This document shows, piece after piece, positions 50,170-57,670 of a DNA stretch of 64,000 nt. The notes beneath the pieces were generated by a model. That model saw nothing but the letters and a program-made list of their open reading frames with translations. It was not told where the DNA came from and searched no databases. The translations under genes and the position numbers were made by a program. Origin of the DNA: Amycolatopsis umgeniensis (GTDB lineage Bacteria > Actinomycetota > Actinomycetes > Mycobacteriales > Pseudonocardiaceae); the NCBI RefSeq assembly GCF_014205155.1, contig NZ_JACHMX010000001.1, positions 3,286,001 through 3,350,000 on the forward strand, given 5' to 3'. The first letter of the stretch is position 1; every line of letters begins with the position of its first letter.

Positions 50170-50577
50170 TCAGACGCGCTGCTGGATACGGATCAGGTTC
50201 CCGGAGGGGTCGCGGACGGCGCCGTCGCGCAGGCCGTACGGCTGGTCTGTCGGCTCCTGGATGACCTCGGCGCCCGCTTCCGCGAGGTGCTTGAAGAGGC
50301 CGTCGAGATCGTCGGAGGACAACAGGATGCCCGCGTACGTGCCCTTGGCCATCATCTCGCCGATGACGCGGCGTTCGTCATCGGTGATACCGGGGTCGAC
50401 GGCAGGCGGGTGCAGCACGATCGAGACGGGCTGCCCCGGCGGGCCGACGGTGAGCCAGCGCATGCCGTCGTAGCCGACGTCGTTGCGCACCTCGAAGCCG
50501 AGGATGTCGCGGTAGAACGCCAATGCGGCTTCGGGGTCGGTCTGCGGGAGGAAGCTTCCGTGAATGCTGATGTCCAT
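50170..50577 (-). CDS. VOC-family protein (glyoxalase-like)
   Basis: 135 residues from ATG 50577 (a GTG three codons earlier is also possible). MDISIHGSFLPQTDPEAALAFYRDILGFEVRNDVGYDGMRWLTVGPPGQPVSIVL and GLFKHLAEAGAEVIQEPTDQPYGLRDGAVRDPSGNLIRIQQ are the two VOC modules. Soluble, substrate unknown. It follows DUF1905 on the same strand after 66 bases and converges on the XRE-cupin gene. Confidence 0.87.
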   Translation of the reverse strand: MDISIHGSFLPQTDPEAALAFYRDILGFEVRNDVGYDGMRWLTVGPPGQPVSIVLHPPAVDPGITDDERRVIGEMMAKGTYAGILLSSDDLDGLFKHLAEAGAEVIQEPTDQPYGLRDGAVRDPSGNLIRIQQRV

Positions 50578-50643
50578 GGCGATCACGCTAGGTGAGGCCG
50601 GTATGCGGCGCTTCTCGATTCCTGATCGGTCGGCGATTCCCGG

Positions 50644-50931
50644 CTAGGAGATCCGCTTGGTCAGATGCACGGTGACCTGGTCTCCGATCTCCTTCCGGAT
50701 CACCTTCCGGAACGGTTTGCGCAGCGGCATCATGTGGACGCCGCCGCCGATCGGCAGCATGCTCACCTCGTAGTCGTGGCCGTCCACGGTGCCGCTGACC
50801 TTGACGGCCTTGCCGGTGCCGAAGAACTCCGCGGAGTCCGGCATGTTCACACACGGCCAGCCGCTGTTGGAGTCGGGAATGACCTCGGCCGTGAAGGTCA
50901 CGTCGATTTCCTGCGGTGTCTTGTCAGGCAT
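50644..50931 (-). CDS. DUF1905 domain protein
   Basis: 95 residues from ATG 50931. FTAEVIPDSNSGWPCVNMPDSAEFFGTGKAVKVSGTVDGHDYEVSMLPIGGGVHMMPLRKPFRKVIRKEIGDQVTVHLTKR matches DUF1905, a small beta-barrel often found with YdeI-like (OmdA) domains. The function is unknown. It starts five bases after the decarboxylase stop, in the same operon. Confidence 0.88.
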   Translation of the reverse strand: MPDKTPQEIDVTFTAEVIPDSNSGWPCVNMPDSAEFFGTGKAVKVSGTVDGHDYEVSMLPIGGGVHMMPLRKPFRKVIRKEIGDQVTVHLTKRIS

Positions 50932-50936
50932 ACTTT

Positions 50937-52307
50937 TCAGTTCTTCCTTGTCGTGGTTTCCCGAGCCGCCTGAATCGCGGCGACGGCGCGGTCGACGTCG
51001 GCTTCGGTCGTACTCCAGCCGGATACGGAGATGCGCATCAGACGTCGGCCGCGCCAGGTGGTCGCGCCCATCCAGCACTCGCCGGAGCGCTGGACGGCCT
51101 CGACCATCTTGTCCGTGTCTTCGCCGAAGCCGACGAGAACCTGGTTCAGCACGACGTCATTGACGACCGTGACACCCTCGATCTTCGCGAGTTGCCCGGC
51201 GAACCTGCGCGCCAGCGCACAACAACGCTCGACCAGGTCGGCGACCCCCGAGCGACCCAGTTCGCTGAGTGCCGCCCACGTGGCGAACCCGCGCGCCCGG
51301 CGGGACGACTCCGGTACGAAGTCGCTCGGCGCTCTCACGCCGCCATCGCCCTGGCCGGTCAGGTACGCGGCCGTGAGCGACATCGCGGCGGCGTGGGACT
51401 CGGGATGGGCGCAGAAGGCGTAACCGCTGTCGTAAGGGACATTGAGCCACTTGTGCCCGTCGACCGCCCAGGAGTCGACAGTCTCCACCCCGGCGGTCAG
51501 GTGCTCGAGGGTGGGAGTGGCGGCCGCCCAGAGCCCGAACGCGCCGTCGACATGGACCCACGCGCCGCGCTCGTGGGCGATCGCCGTCGCGGCGGCGAAG
51601 TCGTCGAAGGCGCCGGTGTTCACGTTTCCGGCCTGGAGGCAAACGATTGCGGGACCGTCGAGGACCCGCTCGAGGTCGGCGATGTCGATGGCGCCTTGGC
51701 TGTCCGTGCGCACCGGCCTGACGGCGTCGGTCCCCAGGCCGAGGAGGCGCAGGGAGCGGTCGATCGTCGCGTGGCGTTCCTCGCCGGCCACCACCGTGAG
51801 CGGCGGCGCCCCGTGCAGTCCGCGCCGCTCGACGTCCCATCCGGTCCGTGCCAGTACGTGATGACGAGCGGCGGCCAGGCAGACCGTGTTGGCGCCCTGT
51901 CCACCGGTCACGAATCCGAAAGAGGCGCCGGACGGCAGACCGAGGACGTCCTTGAGCCACTCACCCGCCACCTCCTCGACGATCGCGGCGGCCGGCGAGG
52001 TGACCTGGTTGAACGCACCCTGATCCCAACCGGTGGTCAGCATGTCGGCGGCCGTCGCGGCTTCGAGCGCGCCACCGGTCACGAATCCGAAGTACCTCGG
52101 CCCGGTGGTCGCCACCAGCGCGGGCTCGACGGCGTCGGCGAGCCGCCGGATCACGTCGGCGGGCGGGGTGGGCTTTTCGGGAAGCTCGCCGAGCTTTCCC
52201 CGGACGCCCGACGTGTCGTCCGGGAAGACCGGAGCGTCGGCCACACTTTCGCGGTAGTCGGCCACGCGGGCGGCGACCTCGGACAGGAGATCTCGCAGCT
52301 CACTCAT
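50937..52307 (-). CDS. PLP-dependent group II decarboxylase
   Basis: 456 residues with the aromatic-L-amino-acid/glutamate decarboxylase fold. The PLP lysine is Lys286 in AVDGHKWLNVPYD; the cofactor-stacking region is HVDGAFGLWAA (AHVDAA-like), and FGFVTGGQGANTVCLAAARHH is the N-terminal cofactor loop. The C-terminus RLMRISVSGWSTTEADVD is typical of bacterial decarboxylases annotated as aspartate aminotransferase family. The amino-acid substrate is not determinable. The start overlaps the upstream methyltransferase gene by eight bases. Confidence 0.87.
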   Translation of the reverse strand: MSELRDLLSEVAARVADYRESVADAPVFPDDTSGVRGKLGELPEKPTPPADVIRRLADAVEPALVATTGPRYFGFVTGGALEAATAADMLTTGWDQGAFNQVTSPAAAIVEEVAGEWLKDVLGLPSGASFGFVTGGQGANTVCLAAARHHVLARTGWDVERRGLHGAPPLTVVAGEERHATIDRSLRLLGLGTDAVRPVRTDSQGAIDIADLERVLDGPAIVCLQAGNVNTGAFDDFAAATAIAHERGAWVHVDGAFGLWAAATPTLEHLTAGVETVDSWAVDGHKWLNVPYDSGYAFCAHPESHAAAMSLTAAYLTGQGDGGVRAPSDFVPESSRRARGFATWAALSELGRSGVADLVERCCALARRFAGQLAKIEGVTVVNDVVLNQVLVGFGEDTDKMVEAVQRSGECWMGATTWRGRRLMRISVSGWSTTEADVDRAVAAIQAARETTTRKN

Positions 52308-52941
52308 CCGGCGGCTCTCTTTCGATCGTCGCGAACCAGGCAGGAGCGCCGTCCTCGTCGTGGAACCTGGTCCGGACGCGCTCCTTCTCGATGGTCTTCA
52401 CGCGCCATCCTTCACCGAAGGGCTTTGTCAGCGCCTCACGTTTTACGGGATGGGGCCCGGCGTTCTCGCCTTCGCTGAAACACAGGATGTACAGCGTCCC
52501 CTTGGTGACCGCTTCGAGGCTCTTGACGTAGGCCAGGCGCTCGTCGGCGTCGAAGGCGTGGAAGAGGCCGCAGTCGAGCACCGTGTCGAACCTGCGCTGG
52601 AGCCGCTCCAGGTGAAGCGCGTCCGCGGTCGCGAACTCGGCATCGAGCCCACGTTCCGTCGCCTTCCGGCGTGCGGTTCGGAGCGCCGTCTCGGCGACGT
52701 CGACGCCCAGCACCTGGAGTCCCCGTGACGCTAGGTGAAGCGCGTTCTCGCCGGACCCGCAGCCCGCGTCGAGCACCTTGCCGGTGAACCGGGGCGCCGC
52801 CCGGACGATGGCGGGCTGGGGTCCGCCGAAGTCCCACGGGGCGGGTCCCTCGTGGTAGGAGGCGTCCCAGGACTGACCCGTCATGCGCTCGTGGCTGGTC
52901 GGGGTTCTGCCGTCGAACGGGTCTTCGGTTCGCTCCGGCAC
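52300..52941 (-). CDS. Class I SAM-dependent methyltransferase (TehB/Tpm-like)
   Basis: 213 residues. SWDASYHEGPAPWDFGGPQPAIV at the start and VLDAGCGSGENALHLASRGLQVLGVD (motif I), then DTVLDCGLFHAFDADER, resemble thiopurine/tellurite-type methyltransferases. Probably methylates a small, perhaps xenobiotic, substrate. It heads the three-gene unit with the decarboxylase and DUF1905. Confidence 0.85.
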   Translation of the reverse strand: MPERTEDPFDGRTPTSHERMTGQSWDASYHEGPAPWDFGGPQPAIVRAAPRFTGKVLDAGCGSGENALHLASRGLQVLGVDVAETALRTARRKATERGLDAEFATADALHLERLQRRFDTVLDCGLFHAFDADERLAYVKSLEAVTKGTLYILCFSEGENAGPHPVKREALTKPFGEGWRVKTIEKERVRTRFHDEDGAPAWFATIEREPPDE

Positions 52942-52999
52942 GGTGGCCTCCGTTCCGCTTCGAGTCCGCCCATCCGACCGGCATCAGCGCGACCGGGCC

Positions 53000-53389
53000 C
53001 TACTTTCTGGCGGAGCCGCCGATCAGCTGACTCACACGCTGGGGCGTCAAACCCAGTACCGCGGCGATCTCCCGTCCGGACAAACCGGATGTTCCAAGTT
53101 TCTTCGCTACTTCACGCTGCTTCGCCGCGGCCTCGCGTTGTCTACGCTCCGCGTCCCGCACGTCGGCGCGAGCCGACCTGACTTGCTCTGCCAGCTTGGC
53201 ATCGAGCTGGGGTACGACGTCCACCTCGAACGAGTTTTCGTCTTCGAGGTCGAGGGCGAACGCGATGTACTCGCGAGCGACGGCCTCCGCCTTGGACAAC
53301 GTGTTCGCCTGCGTGACACCGACGCCCTCGACATGCAGTTCCCACCCGCGCTTCCAGCGCTTGGCCAAGACGACGTAGGTGTCGGTCAT
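53000..53389 (-). CDS. hicB: HicB-like antitoxin with C-terminal HTH
   Basis: 129 residues. The partial RNase-H-like HicB domain is MTDTYVVLAKRWKRGWELHVEGVGVTQANTLSKAEAVAREYIAFALDLEDENSFEVDVVP. A charged helix (VRSARADVRDAERRQREAAAKQREVAKKLG) and a short HTH (LSGREIAAVLGLTPQRVSQLIG) follow, which would allow DNA binding and autoregulation. The ATG overlaps the stop of the restored hicA frame. Because the toxin frame is broken, the antitoxin may now be an orphan. Confidence 0.8.
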   Translation of the reverse strand: MTDTYVVLAKRWKRGWELHVEGVGVTQANTLSKAEAVAREYIAFALDLEDENSFEVDVVPQLDAKLAEQVRSARADVRDAERRQREAAAKQREVAKKLGTSGLSGREIAAVLGLTPQRVSQLIGGSARK

Positions 53390-53584
53390 TGCAGCCACCC
53401 CTTCCGTAGACACGTGAGCTTCTTGATGACGTCGTCCACGACTCCGGGCGAGACGTTCTTGTGGTTTGGGCACGATCGCTTGATGTCCCCCACAAGGGCA
53501 AGCCCACTTCTCATGACTCCCGCGAGTCGATTTGTGAGCACAGTCCGCGTCGAGAAGTGCCCGCCGCACATCTCGGTACTTCAT
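53386..53584 (-). pseudogene. hicA: HicA-like toxin gene with one-base frameshift
   Basis: Starting at ATG 53584 the frame reads MKYRDVRRALLDADCAHKST, then GSHEKWACPCGGHQAIVPK with the catalytic His of HicA (GSHEKW), and then leaves frame. One extra base in the GG at 53463-53464 accounts for it: in the restored frame the end is HKNVSPGVVDDVIKKLTCL and a stop at 53386-53388 that overlaps the hicB ATG. Loss of a single base would give a standard 65-residue HicA. A sequencing error cannot be excluded. Confidence 0.78.
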
Positions 53585-53736
53585 CGCCTTCGCCACGCAG
53601 AATAATCTAGCCCCCCTTGATTGGCAACATCTAGGGGGACTGGATCCCGGAGAGCCGGATCGCTCCGGACCCGGCGCGGTGCATACGCGGTACAAGTGGT
53701 GTGACCAGGCCGTCGTGTGACCTTGGGAAACCTTGT

Positions 53737-53799
53737 TTGACCTGCGTCAGAATGCCCCGGTACCGTGTTGTGTTAGCACTCTTGTCGGCTGAGTGCCAA
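53737..53799 (+). promoter_or_regulatory. Promoter plus CIRCE (HrcA) operator
   Basis: TTAGCACTC (53773-53781), nine bases, GAGTGCCAA (53791-53799): this matches CIRCE, TTAGCACTC-N9-GAGTGCTAA, with one mismatch. TTGACC (53737-53742) and TACCGT (53761-53766) with an 18-base spacer form a likely promoter just upstream, so bound HrcA would sit at the transcription start. The operator is 17 bases before the GTG of the zinc-ribbon gene. Confidence 0.85.
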
Positions 53800-53816
53800 T
53801 GCACGAAGGAGCTGCA

Positions 53817-54143
53817 GTGCCCACCTACCAATACGCCTGCAAGGAATGCGACCACGCTTTCGAGGCCGTGCAGTCGTTCTCCGACGCGAGCTTGACCGTG
53901 TGCCCGCAGTGCTCGGGCCCGCTTCGCAAGGTCTTCAGCTCTGTCGGAGTGGTCTTCAAGGGCAGCGGGTTCTACCGCAACGATTCGCGCGACTCGAAGG
54001 CCAACACGACCTCGACCTCGACCTCGGCCAAGACCGAGTCCAAGTCGGAGACCAAGACCGAGTCGAAGTCCGAGACCAAGAGCGAGTCGAGCTCGACATC
54101 CTCCTCCACGGGTACGACGAAAACGGCCGCCGCCGCTTCCTGA
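53817..54143 (+). CDS. ruc: FmdB-type zinc-ribbon protein, Ruc-like redox-regulated chaperone
   Basis: 108 residues from GTG 53817, with AAGGAG upstream. The N-terminal zinc ribbon is PTYQYACKECDHAFEAVQSFSD, then ASLTVCPQCSGPLRKVFSSVG (two CxxC pairs), with FKGSGFYRNDSR after it. Residues 60-108 are a disordered Ser/Thr/Lys/Glu tail. M. tuberculosis Ruc (Rv0991c) has the same architecture; it is reported as a heat-induced, oxidation-activated chaperone under HrcA control. The CIRCE element and the nearby mscL and moaB2 genes support orthology. Direct evidence of chaperone activity is outside the sequence. Confidence 0.85.
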   Translation: MPTYQYACKECDHAFEAVQSFSDASLTVCPQCSGPLRKVFSSVGVVFKGSGFYRNDSRDSKANTTSTSTSAKTESKSETKTESKSETKSESSSTSSSTGTTKTAAAAS

Positions 54144-54152
54144 CGTCCCGAG

Positions 54153-54191
54153 TTGTCCACAGGCCCCCGGTTGTCCACAGCCGGGGGTTTT
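54153..54191 (+). terminator. Terminator hairpin with two DnaA boxes
   Basis: CCCCCGG (54164-54170) pairs with CCGGGGG (54181-54187), followed by TTTT: an intrinsic terminator for ruc. TTGTCCACA, the actinomycete DnaA-box consensus, occurs perfectly at 54153-54161 and again at 54171-54179, the second copy inside the hairpin loop. Confidence 0.75.
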
Positions 54192-54258
54192 CGTTCTTCC
54201 CGGGCACCGCGCCGGCCCCTAGCGTCGAGATCATCACCGATCGACGAGGGGGAATCCC

Positions 54259-54900
54259 GTGTTCCACGATCTACCTGTCCTGCGAAGACTCCACGGCAGG
54301 CCGGCGCGGTTGCTCCGCCGCTGGCTCGCCCTGTCCCTGCTGCTCGGCGGCCTGGTCACGCTCTTCTTACCCGCGTCCGCCCGAGGCGCGCCCGGCACCG
54401 CGACCGTGGTCTCCGCCCGTGATCTCCCTGCCGGAACGCTGCTGCGCGCCGGGGATCTCGAGCTCGCCGACCTCCCGGACGACGTCCGCCCCGACGGTGC
54501 CACGGGCCTGCCCTCGGCGGTCGAGGGGCGGATGCTCGTCGGGGCGGCGCGGGCGGGTGAGCCGCTGACCGACGTCCGCCTGGTGGACACGGCCATCCCC
54601 GGAACGGGTGATCCAGAGAGTTCAACTGTCCCGGTGAGGCTCGCGGACGCGGGTGTCGCGGAGCTGCTCAGGCCGGGCCGGCGGGTCGACGTGGTCGCGG
54701 CCGCCGAGGCCGGGCGAGAGGCGTCTGTGCTGGCCAGCATGGCCGTCGTGGCGGCCGTCGGCACGCAGGGCACCGGTGATCCGCGAGCCTCCGGCGCCGG
54801 GAGCAAGGGACCTTTGGTGCTGCTCTCCCTGCCCTCCGAGATCGCGACACGGGTGGCGGCCACCTCGCTGGAACGGTCCATAACGGTTACCCTCCGCTAG
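54259..54900 (+). CDS. SAF-domain membrane protein (CpaB/RcpC-like)
   Basis: 213 residues, GTG start. An N-terminal membrane anchor (WLALSLLLGGLVTLFLPASA, about 22-41) is followed by a SAF domain: TATVVSARDLPAGTLLRAGDLELADLP and VEGRMLVGAARAGEPLTDVRL. Relatives include pilus-assembly CpaB and flagellar FlgA; this short actinobacterial form is encoded outside any pilus cluster. GSKGPLVLLSL contains the GAGCAAGGGACCTTTG repeat word. Role unknown, probably envelope-associated. Confidence 0.8.
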   Translation: MFHDLPVLRRLHGRPARLLRRWLALSLLLGGLVTLFLPASARGAPGTATVVSARDLPAGTLLRAGDLELADLPDDVRPDGATGLPSAVEGRMLVGAARAGEPLTDVRLVDTAIPGTGDPESSTVPVRLADAGVAELLRPGRRVDVVAAAEAGREASVLASMAVVAAVGTQGTGDPRASGAGSKGPLVLLSLPSEIATRVAATSLERSITVTLR

Positions 54901-54953
54901 CTCGCGCCTGCCCCGGTGGCGGCGGGCGCCTGCGTCCCCCCGGTACGGAAAAA

Positions 54954-54975
54954 GGGACGGTCGGCGAACCGTCCC
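54954..54975 (+). terminator. Hairpin between SAF gene and mscL
   Basis: GGGACGGT and ACCGTCCC (eight-base perfect stem, six-base loop) directly after an A-run. It is probably the end of the SAF transcript; being only eight bases ahead of the mscL ribosome-binding site, it might also attenuate mscL. Confidence 0.55.
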
Positions 54976-54994
54976 AGGTGAAGAGGAGAGCGTC

Positions 54995-55399
54995 TTGCTC
55001 AAGGGTTTCAAGGACTTCCTGATGCGCGGGAACGTCGTCGACCTCGCTGTCGCGGTGGTCATCGGTGCCGCGTTCACATCGATCGTCACGGCGTTCACGA
55101 CCGGCCTGATCAAGCCGCTGATCAACACCATCGGCGGTTCTGACGCGGCCAAGGGGCTGGGGTTCAACATCCTCAGCGCGAACGACGCCACGTTCCTCGA
55201 CTTCGGCGGCGTGATCAACGCGGCGATCAACTTCGTGCTGGTCGCCGGTGTCGTCTACTTCGTGATCGTGCTGCCGGTCAAGCACGTCCAGGAGCGGCGT
55301 AAGCGCGGCGAAGAGGCGGGCCCGGCGGAGCCGACCGACGTCGAGTTGCTCACCGAAATCCGCGACCTGCTGCGCGCGCAGCAGAACCGCCAGGGCTGA
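54995..55399 (+). CDS. mscL: Large-conductance mechanosensitive channel MscL
   Basis: 134 residues from TTG 54995 (GAGGAGAG upstream). MLKGFKDFLMRGNVVDLAVAVVIGAAFTSIVTAF is the S1 amphipathic helix and pore-lining TM1; the periplasmic loop contains FNILSANDATFLDFGGVINAAINFVLVAGVVYFVIV (loop and TM2), and the cytoplasmic bundle is VELLTEIRDLLRAQQ. It forms the pentameric tension-gated safety valve against hypo-osmotic shock. TTG initiation should reduce its level. Confidence 0.95.
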   Translation: MLKGFKDFLMRGNVVDLAVAVVIGAAFTSIVTAFTTGLIKPLINTIGGSDAAKGLGFNILSANDATFLDFGGVINAAINFVLVAGVVYFVIVLPVKHVQERRKRGEEAGPAEPTDVELLTEIRDLLRAQQNRQG

Positions 55400-55405
55400 T
55401 CCGGA

Positions 55406-55588
55406 TCACCGGTCGTGGTGAGGCGGCCGGTTCTCCAGGTACCACGAGTCGGAGTCCGGGGTGCGCTGCCCCGGCTCTCGCTCGTCGGAGGTCGTGTCCG
55501 GGAGGACGTCGCCGAAGATCTCGTCGACCCGGCGTTTGGCGGCCGCGGCTGGGCGCTTGTCCTCGTCTTCACCTGGCATGACGTCCAT
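55406..55588 (-). CDS. Small acidic conserved hypothetical protein
   Basis: 60 residues (57 if the inner ATG is used): MPGEDEDKRPAAAAKRRVDE, then IFGDVLPDTTSDEREPGQR and a WYLENRPPHH end. The compact helix AAKRRVDEIFGDVLP and the SWYLENRPPHH tail look like a small conserved family near mscL in Pseudonocardiaceae. No domain recognised. It converges on mscL with six bases between stops. Confidence 0.6.
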   Translation of the reverse strand: MDVMPGEDEDKRPAAAAKRRVDEIFGDVLPDTTSDEREPGQRTPDSDSWYLENRPPHHDR

Positions 55589-55635
55589 TTTCGCACCGGT
55601 CGCGAGGTCCGCCTGCCGGTGGGACCATCAAGCGC

Positions 55636-55914
55636 ATGAGCATTGTCGACAAAGCGAAGGGACTGGCCGCGCAGGCCATCCACAAAGCGGAAGAGGTCGC
55701 GGGCGAAGTCCGCGAGAAGGCCGGGCCGCTGGCCGAGAAGGCGGGCGACGTCGCGGCCAAGGGCGTCACGGCGGCGTCGGCCGGGGCGAACAAGGTCACC
55801 GGCGGCCGGTTCGAGGACAAGATCGGCCAGGTCACCGAGAAGGTGGAAGGGGTGCTGCACCAGGACAAAAAGGGCGAGCCCGGGACAGAGCCCGGACCCG
55901 CCGCCAAGAGTTAG
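55636..55914 (+). CDS. Rv0909/MT0933-like antitoxin-family protein
   Basis: 92 residues, Lys/Ala/Glu-rich and helical: MSIVDKAKGLAAQAIHKAEEVAGEVREKAGPLAEKAGDVA, then GANKVTGGRFEDKIGQVTEKVEGVL. The TGG-x-(F/Y)-x-DKI signature matches the MT0933_antitox family. No toxin gene is adjacent, so it may act alone as a stress-type protein, similar to CsbD- or LEA-like proteins. It overlaps the convergent moaB2 stop by four bases. Confidence 0.65.
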   Translation: MSIVDKAKGLAAQAIHKAEEVAGEVREKAGPLAEKAGDVAAKGVTAASAGANKVTGGRFEDKIGQVTEKVEGVLHQDKKGEPGTEPGPAAKS

Positions 55915-56411
55915 GACTCTTCGAGCCCGGAAAGCTCGTCGATCACGTACGGCACCAGCGACGAGAGCGTCGCCATGCCGTCGCGGACCGCCGCGCGCGA
56001 ACCCGCGAGGTTGACCACCAGCGTGCTGCCGGAGACGCCGACGAGCCCGCGGGAGATACCCGCGTCCACCGCGCCGGCGGCCAGACCGGACGCGCGCAGT
56101 GCCTCGCCGATGCCCGGGATCGGGCGGTCGAGCACTCCGGCCGTCGCGTCGGGCGTGCGGTCGCGCGGGGAGACCCCGGTGCCGCCGACGGTGATCACCA
56201 GGTCGGCACCGCCGATCACCGCGGTGTTGAGCGCGTTGCGGATCGCGGCCGTCTCGGCCTCGACCACCACGACACCGTCGACGATGAACCCCGCCTCTTC
56301 GAGCAGCTCCGTGACCAGCGGTCCCGTGTTGTCCTCGTGTTCGCCGTGGGCGACACGGTCGTCCACGATGACCACCAGTGCGCGGCCCAGCCGTTGTGCG
56401 CTCCGTTCCAT
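55911..56411 (-). CDS. moaB2: MoaB/MogA-type molybdopterin biosynthesis protein
   Basis: 166 residues from ATG 56411. GRALVVIVDDRVAHGEHEDNTGPLVTELLEEAGFIVDG, DLVITVGGTGVSPRDRTPDAT and GVSGSTLVVNLAGSRAAVRDGMATL are the MoCF-binding-fold motifs (GGTG and substrate loop). It adenylylates molybdopterin before Mo insertion by MoeA-type proteins. It corresponds to Rv0984 moaB2, next to mscL (Rv0985c) in M. tuberculosis. Confidence 0.9.
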   Translation of the reverse strand: MERSAQRLGRALVVIVDDRVAHGEHEDNTGPLVTELLEEAGFIVDGVVVVEAETAAIRNALNTAVIGGADLVITVGGTGVSPRDRTPDATAGVLDRPIPGIGEALRASGLAAGAVDAGISRGLVGVSGSTLVVNLAGSRAAVRDGMATLSSLVPYVIDELSGLEES

Positions 56412-56538
56412 AGGCACACCGTATCCGGTTTCGGCTGATCTTCGCTCCTGTGGTGTCGCACGGCCCAGTTGTGACGATTCCCTGACGTGAGCCGCGGATC
56501 CGGGGCCGTCGGAGAAGATCGCCCCTAGCGTCGGGAAG

Positions 56539-57600
56539 GTGCGAACACTGATAACCGGCGGGGCCGGGTTCATCGGCTCCCACATCGCCGATCTGCTGTC
56601 CGATCAGGGTCATGAGGTCGTCGTCCTCGACAACCTCCTGCGCACCGCGCACGGCTCACCGCGACCTCCCGGGTACACCGGCCGCCACCGGTTCCTGCGC
56701 GGTGACGTCACCGACGCGGAGCTGGTCGCCGAGTTGCTGGACGGTGTCGACGCGGTCTGTCATCAGGCGGCCGTCGTCGGGCACGGCGTCGATCCGTCCG
56801 ACGCGCCGTCGTACGCGCTGAACAACGACTACGGGACGGCCGTGCTGCTCGCCGCGATGCACCGCGCGAAAGTCCGGAAGCTGGTGCTCGCCTCGTCGAT
56901 GGTCGTCTACGGCGAAGGCCGCTACGAATGTCCTATCCACGGGATCGTCCCGCCGTCCTCGCGCAAACAGTCCGATGTGGACGCCGGATGCTTCGAGCCC
57001 GCGTGCGCGGACTGCGGCGCCGAACTCGACTGGCGGCTGGTCCCCGAGGACGCGCCGCTGCGGCCTCGGAGCTCCTACGCGGCCACCAAGCTCGCGCAAG
57101 AGCATCTGGCGGCGGCGTGGGCCCGGCAGACCGGCGGAACGGTCTGGGCCATGCGCTACCACAACGTCTACGGGCCTCGGATGCCGCAGAACACGCCGTA
57201 CGCCGGTGTGGCGTCGCTGTTCCGGTCCTCGCTTCTGCGCGGCGAGGCGCCGACGGTGCTGGAGGACGGCAAGCAGCAGCGCGACTTCGTGCACGTCCAC
57301 GACGTCGCGAGGGCGAACGTCCTGGCACTGGAAACCGACGGCCCCGAAGGCGACCTGACGCCGCTGAACATCTGTTCCGGACAGCCGCACTCCGTCGGCG
57401 AGCTCGCCGAGGAGCTCGCGAAGGCCTGCGACGGCCCGGCTCCGAAGACCATCGGCGGTGCGAGGCCCGCCGACGTCCGGCACGTCGTCGCCGACCCCGC
57501 CCGCGCCCGGCGGCTGCTCGGCTTCACCGCGCGAACCGGTTTCGCCGAGGGCATCGCCGGTTTCGCCACCGCTGAACTGCGGGAACCGGTCGGTTCCTGA
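56539..57600 (+). CDS. NAD-dependent epimerase, dTDP-L-rhamnose 4-epimerase-like
   Basis: 353 residues, GTG start; TAGCGT 13 bases before it suggests a leaderless mRNA. The extended SDR motifs are TGGAGFIGSHIADLL (NAD loop) and SYAATK (catalytic Tyr/Lys), with RYHNVYGPRMPQNTPYAGVASLFRSSLLRGEAP and DFVHVHDVARANVLAL. After VVYGEGRYE there is a cysteine-rich insertion, CPIHG...CFEPACADCG, seen in dTDP-L-rhamnose 4-epimerases and related enzymes, which probably binds zinc. The product would be a 6-deoxy-talose nucleotide or similar sugar for wall glycans. Confidence 0.82.
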   Translation: MRTLITGGAGFIGSHIADLLSDQGHEVVVLDNLLRTAHGSPRPPGYTGRHRFLRGDVTDAELVAELLDGVDAVCHQAAVVGHGVDPSDAPSYALNNDYGTAVLLAAMHRAKVRKLVLASSMVVYGEGRYECPIHGIVPPSSRKQSDVDAGCFEPACADCGAELDWRLVPEDAPLRPRSSYAATKLAQEHLAAAWARQTGGTVWAMRYHNVYGPRMPQNTPYAGVASLFRSSLLRGEAPTVLEDGKQQRDFVHVHDVARANVLALETDGPEGDLTPLNICSGQPHSVGELAEELAKACDGPAPKTIGGARPADVRHVVADPARARRLLGFTARTGFAEGIAGFATAELREPVGS

Positions 57601-57670
57601 AACCGGGAACAGACCGCGCCCCCTGCCGGTTGTCGTTCCCGGCAACGGAATCGACTTTTGGGGGGTTTTG

